Assembly (NCBI GenBank): GCA_019633425.1
Contig: WSUB01000012.1
Location: 1-64,000, forward strand
Source of the DNA: Tulasnella sp. 424
Lineage: Eukaryota > Basidiomycota > Agaricomycetes > Cantharellales > Tulasnellaceae
DNA length: 64,000 bases
Reading direction: 5' to 3'
Shown here: piece by piece, positions 1 through 11,563 of the stretch
Layout: every line of letters starts with the position of its first letter
How positions within the stretch are numbered: the stretch's first letter is position 1
Position numbers and translations under genes: made by a program
The notes under the pieces: model-generated
Told to the model about the DNA's origin: nothing
Databases searched by the model: none
What the model saw: only the letters and a program-made list of their open reading frames with translations

Positions 1-1546
1 ATTACGGGGTGCTGACGCTGAAGGGGTTGGAAGTCCGTAGAACGTGGGAACGCCCATCGTTATGAAAACAGCTGTAATGCATCTCACCCAAACACCACCA
101 AGTCTCTCTAATGTCCCCCCATCTCTATTCAGTATATACAGTCTCTGGGAAGAGATATTTGCTATGCGATTTGGCTCGCCTCATCAGTATACATGGTCAT
201 GTATGTGAAACGCCAAGCGGCTTCCTCCCATATTCGACATAACCAAACTCGAGCCCTTTTATACAGGAACCCGGTGATTCATGATCATACCCAGCCGAAA
301 GATTGATCCAAGCAGATGACGCTTGCCCTAGGCCGTACAATCACTGCAATGCTTATAGTACGATGTAATTAAAAATGCTATGATAGGCAAGCTCGTCCGA
401 AGAAAGGATCGTTGAGGAATGTCACACCCGTCACGCTGCGACTAACAACACATGTCACTGTCACACACGCAGCGAGATAGGAGCTTGCAGTGCAGCGCAC
501 CCAAGAGTTGGTATACTTCTCAAATGAAATTTCCCAACGGAGAGGGTGTTTCGCGTCAGCGCAACGTTATAAGCATCGGCCAGTTAGCGCTAGGGACGTC
601 GTCAGGGGCTCATCCTCCCCATTCACGTGACCTGCCGCCTCGCTTTGCTCGGGATTCCGCCAGCGCTGTGGACGGAGATGAACTTCTATCCTTACTCCCT
701 GCTCGCTCGCTATCTCTCCAGCTGAACCTGACGTCTTCATCGCGCATGCCCACCTCCTCCAAAGGCCTCGAGACCTGATAAGCAAATCTGCTATGATCTC
801 AAAGTTGCGCTTCATAAGCGTCGGCCAGTAAGCGAATGGACGCCATTAGATACAGCGACGACCGTCAAAATATATCAAGCAAAATTCCGACGCGAGCGAA
901 GTTACAGGAACCATCTTTTTCTAAGAAAAAGGCCTATGCCCTATCACTGTCCAGCTCATGAACAGGTTCGTTGTGAGAGTACATCTGTCATCTGACTCTC
1001 GCATCTGCCTGGCTCCTAAAAGGTTGTTCCTGAAGATCCAAATGAAGCGAACAAACTCCCCGCCCAGTCACTAAGATCGATATATATTAGCACGCATGAC
1101 GATATAATCGCAACAAAAGACATACTGGTAGCTTTGCTGCCGAGCCTCGGTCCATACTTGATTTTCTTCGCCTGCTGCCCCTTGCCGTCTTATTTGTGTT
1201 ATCTCTCGCTCTGTCATGTACCAGGAGCCAGAAAGAAGCGGATCTGGTGCAAATGCCGGTGACTTGCTCAGGATCCAACGGATACTACTCTGTGCATGAC
1301 GCGTGACGTTAGGGTGTTTGGGGCCGCCGCAAACCGGAAGATCGATCTCACCAGGAAAGCCGACTTCTTGTTAGACCCGCGAGCTTTCTTTATTCTCCAA
1401 GACTGATGCAAATTTATCTGCTCACATATTTGTCCGGCTGTCAGCGACTGTGGATAGGCGTCCTGTAGCGCTGCTCTGGTTACAGATCGTAAACGCCACA
1501 AGAATGAGATGTGAACAGGCGTACACGAGGCTGTTTACTGAAAGAC
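1..1546. other. No supported gene; left-edge non-coding stretch
   Basis: I see only short open frames without recognisable motifs, splice pairing or paralogues in the window. Two copies of a roughly 22-bp sequence occur at 569-590 and 813-834. The last part (about 1500-1546) lies just past the stop codon of the kinase-TPR gene K1 and is probably its 3' untranslated region. Confidence 0.5.
569..834. repeat. Short imperfect direct repeat pair, ~22 bp, 244 bp apart
   Basis: The sequence around 569-590 (core TCGGCCAGTTAGCG) recurs at 813-834 (core TCGGCCAGTAAGCG), and both copies are followed by a similar GGACG stretch. There is no coding capacity worth noting between them. It may be a remnant of a small duplication. 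Confidence 0.4.
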
Positions 1547-4088
1547 TTACGCTATGAACCAGATCGTGGATACTCTACGGCCTCCCTTGGGCTCAACGAG
1601 GTCGCGAAGTTTGGGTATTGACATGAGGGAGGGTGGTCCGCGATTTCCGATTATTTCCTGTTGGAAGCTTGCCCCTCCCTGCAGGACATCCGCGACATCG
1701 GGCTTGCCCCAGATACGTTCGTGGGCTTCAAAGCCACCGGAACACCACGGCTCGGATGTGCGATCCTCCCCTGGGTGGCATTGAATCTCTTCGAGTCCTC
1801 GAGCAGAATCTGCGACACCGAGCGGGTCTCCAACCCCATCGTCGATCGCTCGGGCCTCAGGATACAATGCTCCCGCCGTGAAATACTCGTCTTGAACGAG
1901 TTGCACCATCTCCATTCTCTGGGTGGCGTTTGCGAAGCCCCACCGGTTCCCGATCCGACTGTAGATCTCTCTGGCCTTCATGTACGATGCTTCGGCATCC
2001 AAGTACTGGCCTCGAAGGCGCTGGATCTCTCCCAGTCCAAGAGTAACATTTGCGACACCGAGCCCGTTCCCAATCCGATCGTAGATATCTCGGGCCTCGA
2101 TATACGATACCTCGGCTGTAGAATACTCGTTTTTGCTATACTGGACCTCTGCCAGTCCCCGAGTAGAATCTGCGACACCGAGCTGGTCCTCAACCCCATC
2201 GTAGATCCCTCGGGCCTCAAGATACAACGCTTCCGCTTTGGGATACTCGCCTTGAACGTATTGCATTGTCCCCAGTCTCAGGGTGGCGTTTGCGAAGCCC
2301 AACTGGTTCCCGATCCGACTGTAGATCGTCCTGGCTACGTCGTAGAACTGTTCAGCATAATTATACTGGATTCGAAGGGCTTCGACCTCTGCCAGTCCCT
2401 GAGTAGAGTTCGAGTTGACGAGCCCGCCTCTCATCCAATCGTGGAGATCTCGGGCAATTTGGCCCGTGCTGTGTGAGACCTTCGCGAGATCATTCTGAGC
2501 GTGTCGAGTGTCTTCGAGACCAAGCAAACCGCCTGCTCCAACTCCAATAAGTCTATTCAGACCAGACTGAGAAAGTGCTTTGTCGAAGTGTTCCATTGCC
2601 TCATCCGGGTTTCCATTTTTGAGGGCGAGATCTCCAAGCCTATGCAACAGCTCAACTGGTCGCACACCGCCATCGTCTTGTCCATTACTCGCTGAGGGGA
2701 CGGGACCCTGTAGGGAAGTTTTAATCAATAGAATGGGGACGAAGGACCAGGAGAACCGTACCATGAAACCAATTTTCCATTTGCAAAATTCCGCACTCGG
2801 TCGCGAGGCGATGTTGAGGCTCCAACACTCATTCATTAACATGCCCAACGAATCAATTTGTGATAAATTTGCTTGGTCTGTAGTAGAGGGGAGTTTGAAG
2901 TCTCGTGTAACAAGTTTACATACGAGATTGGTGTCGTTTGCTTCATCGTGAAAGGGGAGATTTCCCGTCATAATCTATAACATGATGACAACAGCCTATC
3001 TTTAATACAGGCTCTCATCGAAGAGAGTCTCGTAGCTTGCCTCCCAGCAAATCCAACCAAAGGCCCAAATATCACTCGCTAAGCCAGCGTCTTCGTCGCT
3101 CACAAGCTCGGGAGCAGCCCATCGTAGCGTCCAAGCGGGACCCGTCAATGTGATCAAAGTCTCGAGTGATTTTAACTCGACTCGAGGCGGTGTCATGTTT
3201 AGGGCTTGCATATCGACGAGTGGCTCTGACGGAATCATCGTCGCTTTTTGGACTCTCGCTTTGGGGAGCGTTGGTTCTTCGATGGGACGGGCAGATCCAA
3301 AGTCGATTATGACCGCCCGATTTTGCGAGTTTACAAGAATGTTGGCCTGCATTCGAGCTTGTGTTTACATTTCCGCAAAGAGAAACCCGCCCAGGCTTAC
3401 CGATTTTAGGTCTCCATGCCGGATCGGTGGCTCCCTGGTATGCAGGTACTCGACGCCACAGGAAATAGCATGTATCTATAAAATAGTTAGTGGTGGCCGC
3501 CCTGGGGAATAAAATGGGACGCTGGCTTACCAGCGAGACGCGTTCTGGGATCTCCGAAGACGTGGAATTTAGAAACTCCCTCACGTTCCCGTTGGCTTCC
3601 CAGGGAAGAATTATCCAAGCAATTTCGTGTGCTATATCTTCAGCGAATCCCAATAGCTGTACGACGTTCTGGTTACAAAGCTTGCTGAGTAAACTGGTCT
3701 CTTGAGCTAAAGACTTGTCACGCGGATCCCTTCAGCTCTTGGCGTAACTACACGGATACAAAGAGGCAGCTTACCGCAAGCACCCGTGCATCAGCTTTGT
3801 TGTCGCAAAATCTGAAACTCTTGACTGCGACGAGAAGAGAATCGGTCGAGTATTTCGACTGTTCAGCGGGGTCCAAAGAGAGTTTTGCCAGCCGGACGTT
3901 GGCGCTTGCCCCTTGTTTCTGAGTACCGTTTTCGGGGAAGCTAATTCTATTCGGCTGGATTCTCCAATCCGATAGGGACTTAAGAACAGCTTGCTAATTA
4001 GGCAGGATCGTAATCAGGGATTCGCTGCGAGATCGTTTCAAAGCACTTCACGCACTGGGGGTATCTTGATGGCTGGGGTGTCCTCCAT
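1547..4088 (-). CDS. K1: protein kinase domain fused to TPR array
   Basis: I read seven exons (4088-4056, 3993-3775, 3713-3531, 3475-3401, 3346-3041, 2974-2762, 2707-1547), all in frame, giving about 729 aa. The kinase domain (about residues 30-340) shows a Gly-rich loop with QGASANV, the VAVK lysine (K69), HGDLKS with D167, IIDFG (D185), RWAAPE and SDIWAFGWICWE. An active Ser/Thr or dual-specificity kinase is likely; the HGD form in place of HRD is common in basidiomycete TKL-type kinases. A TPR region of at least five units follows and ends in a degenerate stretch, so the last 90 residues may be decayed. Exon sizes 183, 75 and 306 nt are identical to those of K2 and K3, which fixes the gene model. 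Intron 5 (2975-3040) starts with GC (GAG|GCAAGC) where the paralogues have GTAAGT. It is transcribed away from its paralogues. Substrate unknown; presumably cytosolic, as no signal peptide is visible. Confidence 0.8.
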
Positions 4089-5950
4089 ATGGGTGGCGAC
4101 TCTAGACCCACGATCTGAAGTATATGGAGTATTGCTGCGTGTCGTACGAGTATCCTCCAATAATCTGAGCAATTGAGGAGAGAGCTACGAGGGGCTGCGA
4201 TGTGTGGTGTATGTCGAGTTCGATGACTTAGGTGAGACGCAAGGGGGGGAGGGGGTTCGGTTGGATAGCGGGACACATAGATTCGTTCCTTGCACCGATA
4301 TATAGGAGAAAGGGGGCAAAATCGCTCAACAACCCGGCTATCAACAGCCTAGTGGCCACGACGTTCGCGTCCCCTTCGGTCTGAAGGCGGTTGCATTTCA
4401 AAAATGGCAGGAAGTAGCCTAGTATCGCACAAAAAGCTCATAGAATTTTAGAGGATAGCTTGCCTATAAGAGTTAGCTCTTACCCACGTAGCCACCAAGT
4501 CGGATCAAGGAGATTTAGCATTTGCCTGCAATTGGTTACCCTCCGCGTCTGGTAACTCCGGATCCCAGCCGCCGACCCCACCAGTGTCGAGTCACTCTTG
4601 CTCCAAAGTTGTCGGGCCAATTCTGCTTGCGTCAAACTCCCTTGTTTGTATATTGGTTTGGACACGTTAATATCAATGGTTCCGCCTGTGACTGGTTGTC
4701 TGATGCACCGTTCCACACTGCCCTCTTGTTTTTCTTTCCCGATGTTTTCTTCCTCTCTTTATCGAACAGGGTTTCTACTTAGATACCTACTATATCTTGC
4801 CTTATTTCCCTCATTTGATCATGGCAGCATTTACCTACTCCCTCTTCCATCCGGTCCCTTCTCTGCAACCCTTGCTCGAATTCTTCACTGGCACTCCGCC
4901 GCTTCTCTCCGCTGATCGGGTCCGACAATGACGACTCACGCAGAGGTTACTGCCCCACCCCCCCAGCCACAGCGAAAATCTACGCGGTGGGGTACGACGC
5001 CAAGCCTACAAAGGAATGGTTTATGAGTCTGTTCGAGATGTTAGAACTATCTGAACGTTCTCAAAAGTTCATGCCGAGCGATAGTCGACCAACGAAAGAA
5101 CGAGATAGATAGAAAACATGTGTCCGCTGCGGACTGGAACTAAGTAGGGTCAGGTGAGGTCGACCTACGGGGAACACGCTGACACCAGAGTATGTGTAAA
5201 AGATGCACCGGGAATAGGGCATGCGCATGCAGCACGAGTGGAGGTATCGAGTGATGTGAACGAGATCAAGCGACGAATGAGAATCTGAGAAAGTAAGGAA
5301 ATCGCAGGATGATTGGCGGGAGAATGTGAGAAGAAACGAAAAAGGGTGTGTAAGGGTCAGGGGTATGGAACACTGATTTGTGTGCTAGAAGCTTCGTCAG
5401 CTGTTTATGCTGTTGGGAGCTCCATTCATGAAGTCGTCCATGTCTATACGTCGCCTCGCCAGGCACTTTTGTTCCCCACACTTCAAATTAAACGAGCGCT
5501 CCCTACAATAACCACTAAATGCAAGACATGCCTCGCTTCGCTACGGCAGCGGGTTAGGGGAAGGATGGGTTACAAAAGCCCAAAGCGTAGAATAAAAAGG
5601 GAGATGGGGTCAAAGCGGGTGGGGAAATACAAACGAAGAATGAGGGAAATAAAAGGCACAATAATCATTCAGTGAAAAGGGACGGAAATTGGGATCGTAA
5701 AAAAGGGGACGATCGGGGGGGGGGGGTGTGAGTGGGAGCGAGAAGGGACCAAGTGTCAGGTACATATGAACAAAAGCGGGACGCGCAAAGAGAATGAGTG
5801 AAAGCGAGATAAGCAAAGAGAAAGAGCGAAAGGAGGATCAGCAGAGGGATTGGGGAGAACGCAAGAACAAATAACACCATCGCCAAGAGCGAGGTATGCT
5901 TAAGAGTATGTAGGTTATAGTAAAGGATATGCCCGAGCTTGACGACCGAT
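4089..5950. other. Intergenic region upstream of K1 with a long purine-rich tract
   Basis: No supported gene is present. From about 5280 to 5870 the plus strand is strongly purine-rich, including an 11-G run near 5717, so the minus strand is CT-rich. CT-rich tracts are frequent in fungal promoters on the coding strand, and this one lies upstream of the minus-strand gene K1, although more than 1 kb from its start. A second, T-rich stretch at about 4720-4830 is closer to K1. No core promoter element can be assigned with confidence. Confidence 0.4.
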
Positions 5951-8900
5951 TGCTTACATGAGCAGTCGAACAGTTGAACAAGCTGCTTAGAAACTAGCTG
6001 ACATTCCTAGATACCAGCAGCCTAGACATAAAACCACACGCTGGCCGAAGGGATGAACTACGGGTAGATTTCTAGAGGTGATGCGTACTGGCAAGGTACA
6101 AAGGGACAACAACAAGCACAGAGACACAAGGCACGGCTGCTCAGACGTACTGAGGATGATAGCGAAGGGTTAGTCGGTCCTTTGGAGCAAACCACAATCG
6201 TTCTGGTACTGGCCAGTCGTGCCAGCCTCGCAGTTCGTGCAGCCGGTCCAGCCTTAATAGTTAGTAAAAAGTACAATTAGCTGTCGTGTATCAGTTTAAC
6301 GATATATGGGCTCTTACCTTGACCTCCGCACTATGTATAATGAGCCGCAGTGCTAATTGAAGTCGGTTAGTCAGCGCTAAGTTCTAAAATCTCTGCATGG
6401 TTGCTTACCATCCTCCACTTCCGGCGGTGGTAGTTGTGGTCTGTAGCAGTGGTCGTAGTAGCCTTGGACGTTGTGCTGGTGGGTCCACTGGGAACACCGG
6501 AGGGAGTGGTGCCCGAACCACTGTCAAGCTGGAACAACGGGCCGGCAACGTATCCTCCAAGGGATGAAGGAGCGTTGTTGAAGATAGTATATCGATAACC
6601 CATGAAGAACTCCCAGGCGTTGTTCATAGTGAAGGCCGATCCAATAGAGGTGAACGTGCTGCCGTTGGTGCTGTAGTAGAAGTTGGCTTGCTTTCCGCTT
6701 CTGGGTCTTATATCAGCGGTTCCGCGAGGCCAGATGGTGCCGCCGCTGATCGGGACACTGGTAGAGGTCGTTCCAGTCGAATTGGTGTTCCAGTCCGAGT
6801 TCATAGTGAGACCGCTAGTTAGTCTCCCGTGGGCAGACTAAAGACAACTTGACGAGGGTGGAGGTTCGTTGTCTTTAACCGCTAGTGTACCCCACAGTGA
6901 ACGAGCCACTGTCGCCCTTGACACCAGCCCACGCTGGCGAGTCGCGGAGTATAGCGAGACCAGCGCGATCGCCATCCTTCATGTTTGCATAATTGAGCTT
7001 GATAGTTGCGGTGGAGGTTGGACCGAGGATTCGGTGAGTGATCGTGTTCCGTGCCGCATAGAGATCATTCGTGACGGTGGCAGTATTGAGAACAAAGACC
7101 GCTACTGCCGGTGGAAAACTTGGAGGTATCTGGGGTTGTGGTTCCATTCCCACTGCGGGCCAATGGAGGTGAAGTAGTCGACACCAGTGAGAGGAGCCAA
7201 TGGATGCGCGGTGACGGGGTCGCAGTACGAAGTACCCCACGTGCCATTGGAGAGCTGTTAAAGTTGGGTGAGTAACGGAGTTTGAGGACTGAGATCAACG
7301 TCCTCACGGTAACGGAGGGGAAGCCATCCGAGCCCCTAGTGATTGGGGCGAGGACAGGGATGCGACCGCCTAGGTATGCATCGATGAACGCCATGTAATA
7401 CCACTGGCCGCTTGGGCTATCAACGATTCCACCTTGGTGAGGGTAACCGGCACCGGAAACAGGAGGAGCCGAAGGGGCTGCTGGATTTGATGACCCATTC
7501 CTCATTGGCAGGGTGCGTGAGGAGGATGGAGTAAGTTCCGCTTCGCTCGTAGAAGCGAGAACTTTTGAGGTACCCTGGTTGACTAATATCGTCAGAACAG
7601 CAGCACCATCACAATCCAAGAAATTTTCCATTTACCAATGGTGGCAGGATGGTTGTATATTTGCTGCGATCTGACCTCGCTCTTGGCACCGGAAGAGAGC
7701 TGAGCGACCCAGACAGTGCTGTTGTAAATGTACGAGACATACATCGTGCCGTCGTCATCGACAAGGAGGCCCGAATCGTAGTAGCACTAATGGTTCCGAG
7801 TGAGGACACGTTCGTCGTATTCGAATAAGCAAAGTAAGGTCGTACCTTGTCAATCGTGGTTAGCCGCGACCAAGGTCCCGTGACGGCGGGGGCGGAATAG
7901 ATGTAACTCGTGGAGAAGTCGATACGTCCGCCCCAGAACCAGGTGTTCTTGGATAGATGATAATCGAAGAACGACGCCCAGATCCTCTGGACATAAGCCT
8001 GCCCGCCAGTCAAGCTGTACGTGCTGCCGAAGTCGAGAGTAGGAACCGGGTGGCCGATGTACTCCCAATTGAAAAGATCGTAAGAGCGAAGGATTGGAGT
8101 GCCAGGGGAGTAGTGCATGGTTGAGGATGAGTAGTAGTACGTGCTGCCGACACGCCTGATATTGAGGTCAGCGAGATCTTCCCAGATGACGGGGTTGCTG
8201 AAGCCATTGGTGAAGGATGGTAAAAACCGAGAGAGCGCCCAAAAGCGCACACAGATTGACGACGGCACGAGCTATCCAGGCAAAGCAAAATGTAAACGCA
8301 AAGGAAGTGAGGGAGCCACAAGTGCGAACGTACCAGAACCTAGCATCTTGTCGACGAAGCTGAGATACAGGTGAAATCGAGGGCTGTAGGGACTGGATGC
8401 TAGCCTAACGCGACGTCTTCTGTAAATACGACTGGCTCGGTGGGCCGGTCCGCTCGGGCAAGAGAATCCGCATCAGAGAATGGCTCACTTTGTAGATATT
8501 GAAAGAGCATCGAAATAACCCTCCTTGGATTAGATTTGGGGGATGTTTGATAATCAGCACGGCCCGTGCTTTTTGGCATTCTTTTGGAGTTTTTCTTCCA
8601 ATCTAAGTCCCGAGATCTGCTATCGGGTCGACGAAAGCTTGGTAAGCGGCCCGGGGACAGTCGAGGAAGTGGGGTGTAGCTGAACATACGTGGTCCGGAA
8701 AATATTTAAACAGAGTTAACCGAATGCCTCGGGCTTTGGCCCGACCGAGCCAGCTCGGTCTGCGTCCTAATTCAGACTCTGAAATGGAGATGAAACCAAG
8801 AAGATGAGTGGAATCCTTCTACCATCCGGTCAAAACGAACCAATCATCAACTTACTTCAATCCGGTCGATCTTCGTAAGGGGCTGATCACACCCGGCTCC

Positions 8901-10160
8901 CAATGGGGAAGCACTGTATGAGGATCCTCCTGGAATACCGCGCCCCGCGACGAGTCCCAAACATGGACGATTGGACGAATGACCTGGGTTCAGAAAATCT
9001 CCCAAGGGTGTAGCGTAAACCGTTCATCCTAAAAACTGATTCCTACACAGGCGATAACGCGACCAGTCGCATTGGAAGGGTGCGTTCAATCCGATTTGGG
9101 TGACGAGATCGGTGTATTCGGGCGTGAAGTTGAGGAATGGGGATCTTTGGCGTGAAATAGGTCGCGCGCATCCCAGGAAGATGCAGATTGGCACCGAGGT
9201 GGTAGCTTCGGTGAAGGAGTTCTTCTCTGACCGAAGAGTCCCATCGGTGACGTCACTGGGCGCGAATCATTGGAACCGTTTCCGGAGCAATATCGCTGCG
9301 AGATTTGGGGCGTCCGAATTTTCTGAGACCGCCGAAATGCTCACAATGCGGATAACGGGTTAAGGCATGCTAGGGTCCAGACGGATGTATGATAGTTCGT
9401 TAGCTCAAGGGATGGCGAACCCGAAGGACCTCAGACACGCAGCTGACCTCAATCCCCTCGTCGCTTGCCATAACGTCTGCAGAATACGCTTTGGAGTGAT
9501 GTGAGGCCTTGGTTGATGAGGGTGGCCCTAACAAGCATAGGGGTCGGGCCGGCGGTGAGTGAGCAGGAGCCACCCATGATATGAGCCTTCCGGGACTGGG
9601 TCGATCGTATACCACGCGCCCTTGAGAGAGTGTGGGATGTCGCGTGAGTGTGTTGGGTAAATGGGATGATTCAAATTCAACTCACTCTCCTACTCTAGTA
9701 GCTCATTCGCGGTAGATACGATGCACTACCTTGCTTTGGCCGTCTTGAGTTGAGCGGGAATGAACCTTGGGTCAGCGGCCGCTGTGCCTGCCCAGGCACC
9801 GCGCAGTCAACATTGCAATTTTTTTCAGCGGAGATGCGCCACGAGATGATGTATCAGCAATGGAGTTACAGTACTTGTGAACAAAGTAATAAGCATGATG
9901 AGACCGACTCATTCTACAATAATTGCGGCGTGAAGGCTCTTTTTGCCCAAGGTCGATCCAACTGTCTCCATGGTCCACGTTTGCTATTTCATCACGCGTC
10001 TCCCAGTCATTTAAGACCTGGCTTGTTTCAAGAGCAGGATATTTCGCCTTCGGAGTTGGTCGTACTGCATGGCTTGAAATAGTGCATTCGGAAAAGTAGA
10101 CATGGACATGGCTTGGTTGCAGAGAAAGCCGAACCTTCCGCCCTCGAGTGGATATCCCGT
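5950..10160. repeat. Segmental duplication unit, copy A (GH43-CBM1 unit)
   Basis: This stretch matches 25740-29940 (copy B) and 37225-41345 (copy D) over the gene, about 200 bp of 3' flank and about 1.8 kb of 5' flank, with many small indels. Shared landmarks include GGTGATGCGTACTGGCAAG downstream of the gene and GGATGTCGCGTGAGTGTGTT in the 5' flank. All copies have the same orientation. No terminal inverted repeats or transposase were seen, so it is treated as a segmental duplication, not a transposon. Confidence 0.75.
6141..8346 (-). pseudogene. GH43-CBM1 glycoside hydrolase, copy A (frameshifted)
   Basis: This is homologous over its whole length to the intact gene at 37437-39631: same start context (ATGCTAGGTTCTG then GTACG), same intron positions, GH43 blade sequence around NPVIWEDLADLNI, C-terminal beta-sandwich, Thr/Ser linker and CBM1. 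It is broken in several places. An extra T in the signal-peptide exon (about 8217) shifts the frame, two single-base insertions occur near 7105 and 7125 (one is shared with copy B), and one CBM1 cysteine is replaced by glycine. The last acceptor that gives the WYSQC end in other copies is also lost. It probably makes no enzyme. Confidence 0.75.
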
Positions 10161-10600
10161 GACGGGAATGATGGAGGGGATGGCAATAGGGAAGGGGAGT
10201 TAACCGACTGATCTGGTCAGACATCATCTAGCCTGTAGAATGACGACAGCGGTTGACAGCACGGATGTTTGGGAGAGGGTGAATTCGGATTATCGCCATG
10301 GGTCAGGGTTGTTGCCGCGGAGTTCGAAGTTGTCGGCTCCATCTCTGGAAAATTAAAATCGCTTTCTCACAACAGTCGAAGTGTGACGGAGGACCTCGCC
10401 ACTTCGCTTCCATCCGCTTAGACTTTTCGAAGGCGACACTTCGATCTCCTTCGCTTCGCTCCCCGGTAACACTACATAATTCGGGGTAAAACCCTCGATC
10501 GGTGAGAGTTGGCCAAGGGATAGCTTACAAGAGTTGGAATGGATCGAAACTTTTGTGATGGACGTTGACCGTCAGACCGCCTGCATAGGTCTGGGCTCTC
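8347..10600. other. Duplicated 5' flank of GH43 copy A; no convincing gene
   Basis: This stretch is shared with the flanks of copies B and D. It carries short frames, for example 9100-9363 plus, and the complementary minus-strand reading that resembles a decayed peptide in copies B and D with a phrase like SFTEATNSVPIC. No copy keeps a long frame, so it is more likely promoter plus decayed sequence than a gene. From about 10600 onward sequence shared with the K3 promoter region begins. Confidence 0.45.
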
Positions 10601-11062
10601 CTTCATTGTTGCGCCACGAGAGGAGCACGCACAGCCAGACGCGCGCAGGATGTCACCCTCGCACAAGTCGTCACCCCCGCTTCAAAAAATCCCTCGGCGC
10701 TCCGAGAATACGACCCTTCAGTTTACTGCGGACAGCCAAGGTCTACCGATACAGGAAGGTGGTTGCAGTACAAGCGGTTGGCGGGTCTGAAGCCTCGAGT
10801 AAAACCCTTCCGCTGGATTTCTGGGTAGAAAACACATAGTAGAAGTGCGCTGATGGCGAGCGGTGTTGGTGAAAGGTACTCATAGCCCATTGGAGATATG
10901 AGTGGTTTAGGTACGATGCGTTCTTGACTTTTAAAAGGTGGAAGCAACCGCTCACTTTTGGTCTAATCCCCCAGAACGCCTTCCCTCTCGTCTCTGTTCA
11001 TCACAAAGTCTTGCCTCATAACCGTCTATAACCCTTCCTCCCTGACCATATTTCAACTGTAT

Positions 11063-11563
11063 AGGCCTTAGCTCGACATGGCTGACAGCCTGCCACACCA
11101 GCCCACGGGACCTCAAAGCCAACCCAAGGCTGTAAGTCCTCCCCTTGCGCATAGGCGGAAGTAAACAATCAACTCCTATTTCCATACCTCCGTTACCAGC
11201 TTGAGAATAATTCCGTAATTGAAACGGCGATTATTCAACATCCCCAGGAAAAGAAGCGTAGTAAGAAACGTGCAATCCAGAGTCTCGAACCGGATGGCGA
11301 GAACGGCTCTTCAAGCGAAGAGCGACCAACTAAGAAGGCAAAGGGTCTCGCCCCGTCGATCGCGGCAACCAATGCTGAGAGTAGGACGAGCAATAATGAG
11401 GTCAGGAGTGCTGAAGTGTTCGTTTTTCCTAGCCCTGTTGACGCTGCCTCGCACGACTTAGCTCGACATGGCAGACAGCCTGCCACACCAGCCCACGGGA
11501 CCTCAAAGCCAATGCAAGGCTGTAAGTCCTCCCCATACGCGAAGGCAAAAGTACGCCCTGACG
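11063..11563 (+). repeat. Tandem duplication of the K2 leader and first exon (392-bp spacing)
   Basis: The ~109-bp segment 11063-11171 (CTTAGCTCGACATGG, then the codons for MADSLPHQPTGPQSQ and a GTAAGTCCTCC donor) is repeated at 11455-11563. Each copy has a start codon (11076 and 11468) and a splice donor. K3 has only one such exon, so the duplication arose in the K2 copy or was lost from K3. Confidence 0.7.
11202..11454 (+). other. Open stretch between the two K2 first exons, possible extra exon with basic clusters
   Basis: After the first MADSLPH exon and its intron, an acceptor (GTTACCAG) opens a frame of about 84 codons beginning LENNSVIETA and containing KKRSKKR and KKAKG, which look like nuclear-localisation clusters, followed by acidic and serine residues. 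The frame runs into the second leader copy and does not join in phase with the kinase exon at 11577. It may be an alternative 5' exon, a relict, or coincidental. Confidence 0.3.

Noticed and set aside
1554..2476. Plus-strand frames opposite the K1 TPR region (for example 271 codons at 1661-2476)
   Set aside because: Antisense of the TPR repeats; the minus strand has the kinase-TPR fusion with paralogue-matching exon structure.
3998..4276. Separate 92-aa minus-strand protein
   Set aside because: Its 3' part is the first intron of K1 (GTGCGTG to ATTAG). K1 starts at 4088 in another frame, which joins in phase with the kinase exon.
8347..10300. Possible gene in the conserved 5' flank of the GH43 units
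   Set aside because: The stretch is conserved in three copies because of duplication, but no copy has a frame that survives indels; the differing frames (FTEATNSVPIC-like phrase) suggest decayed sequence.
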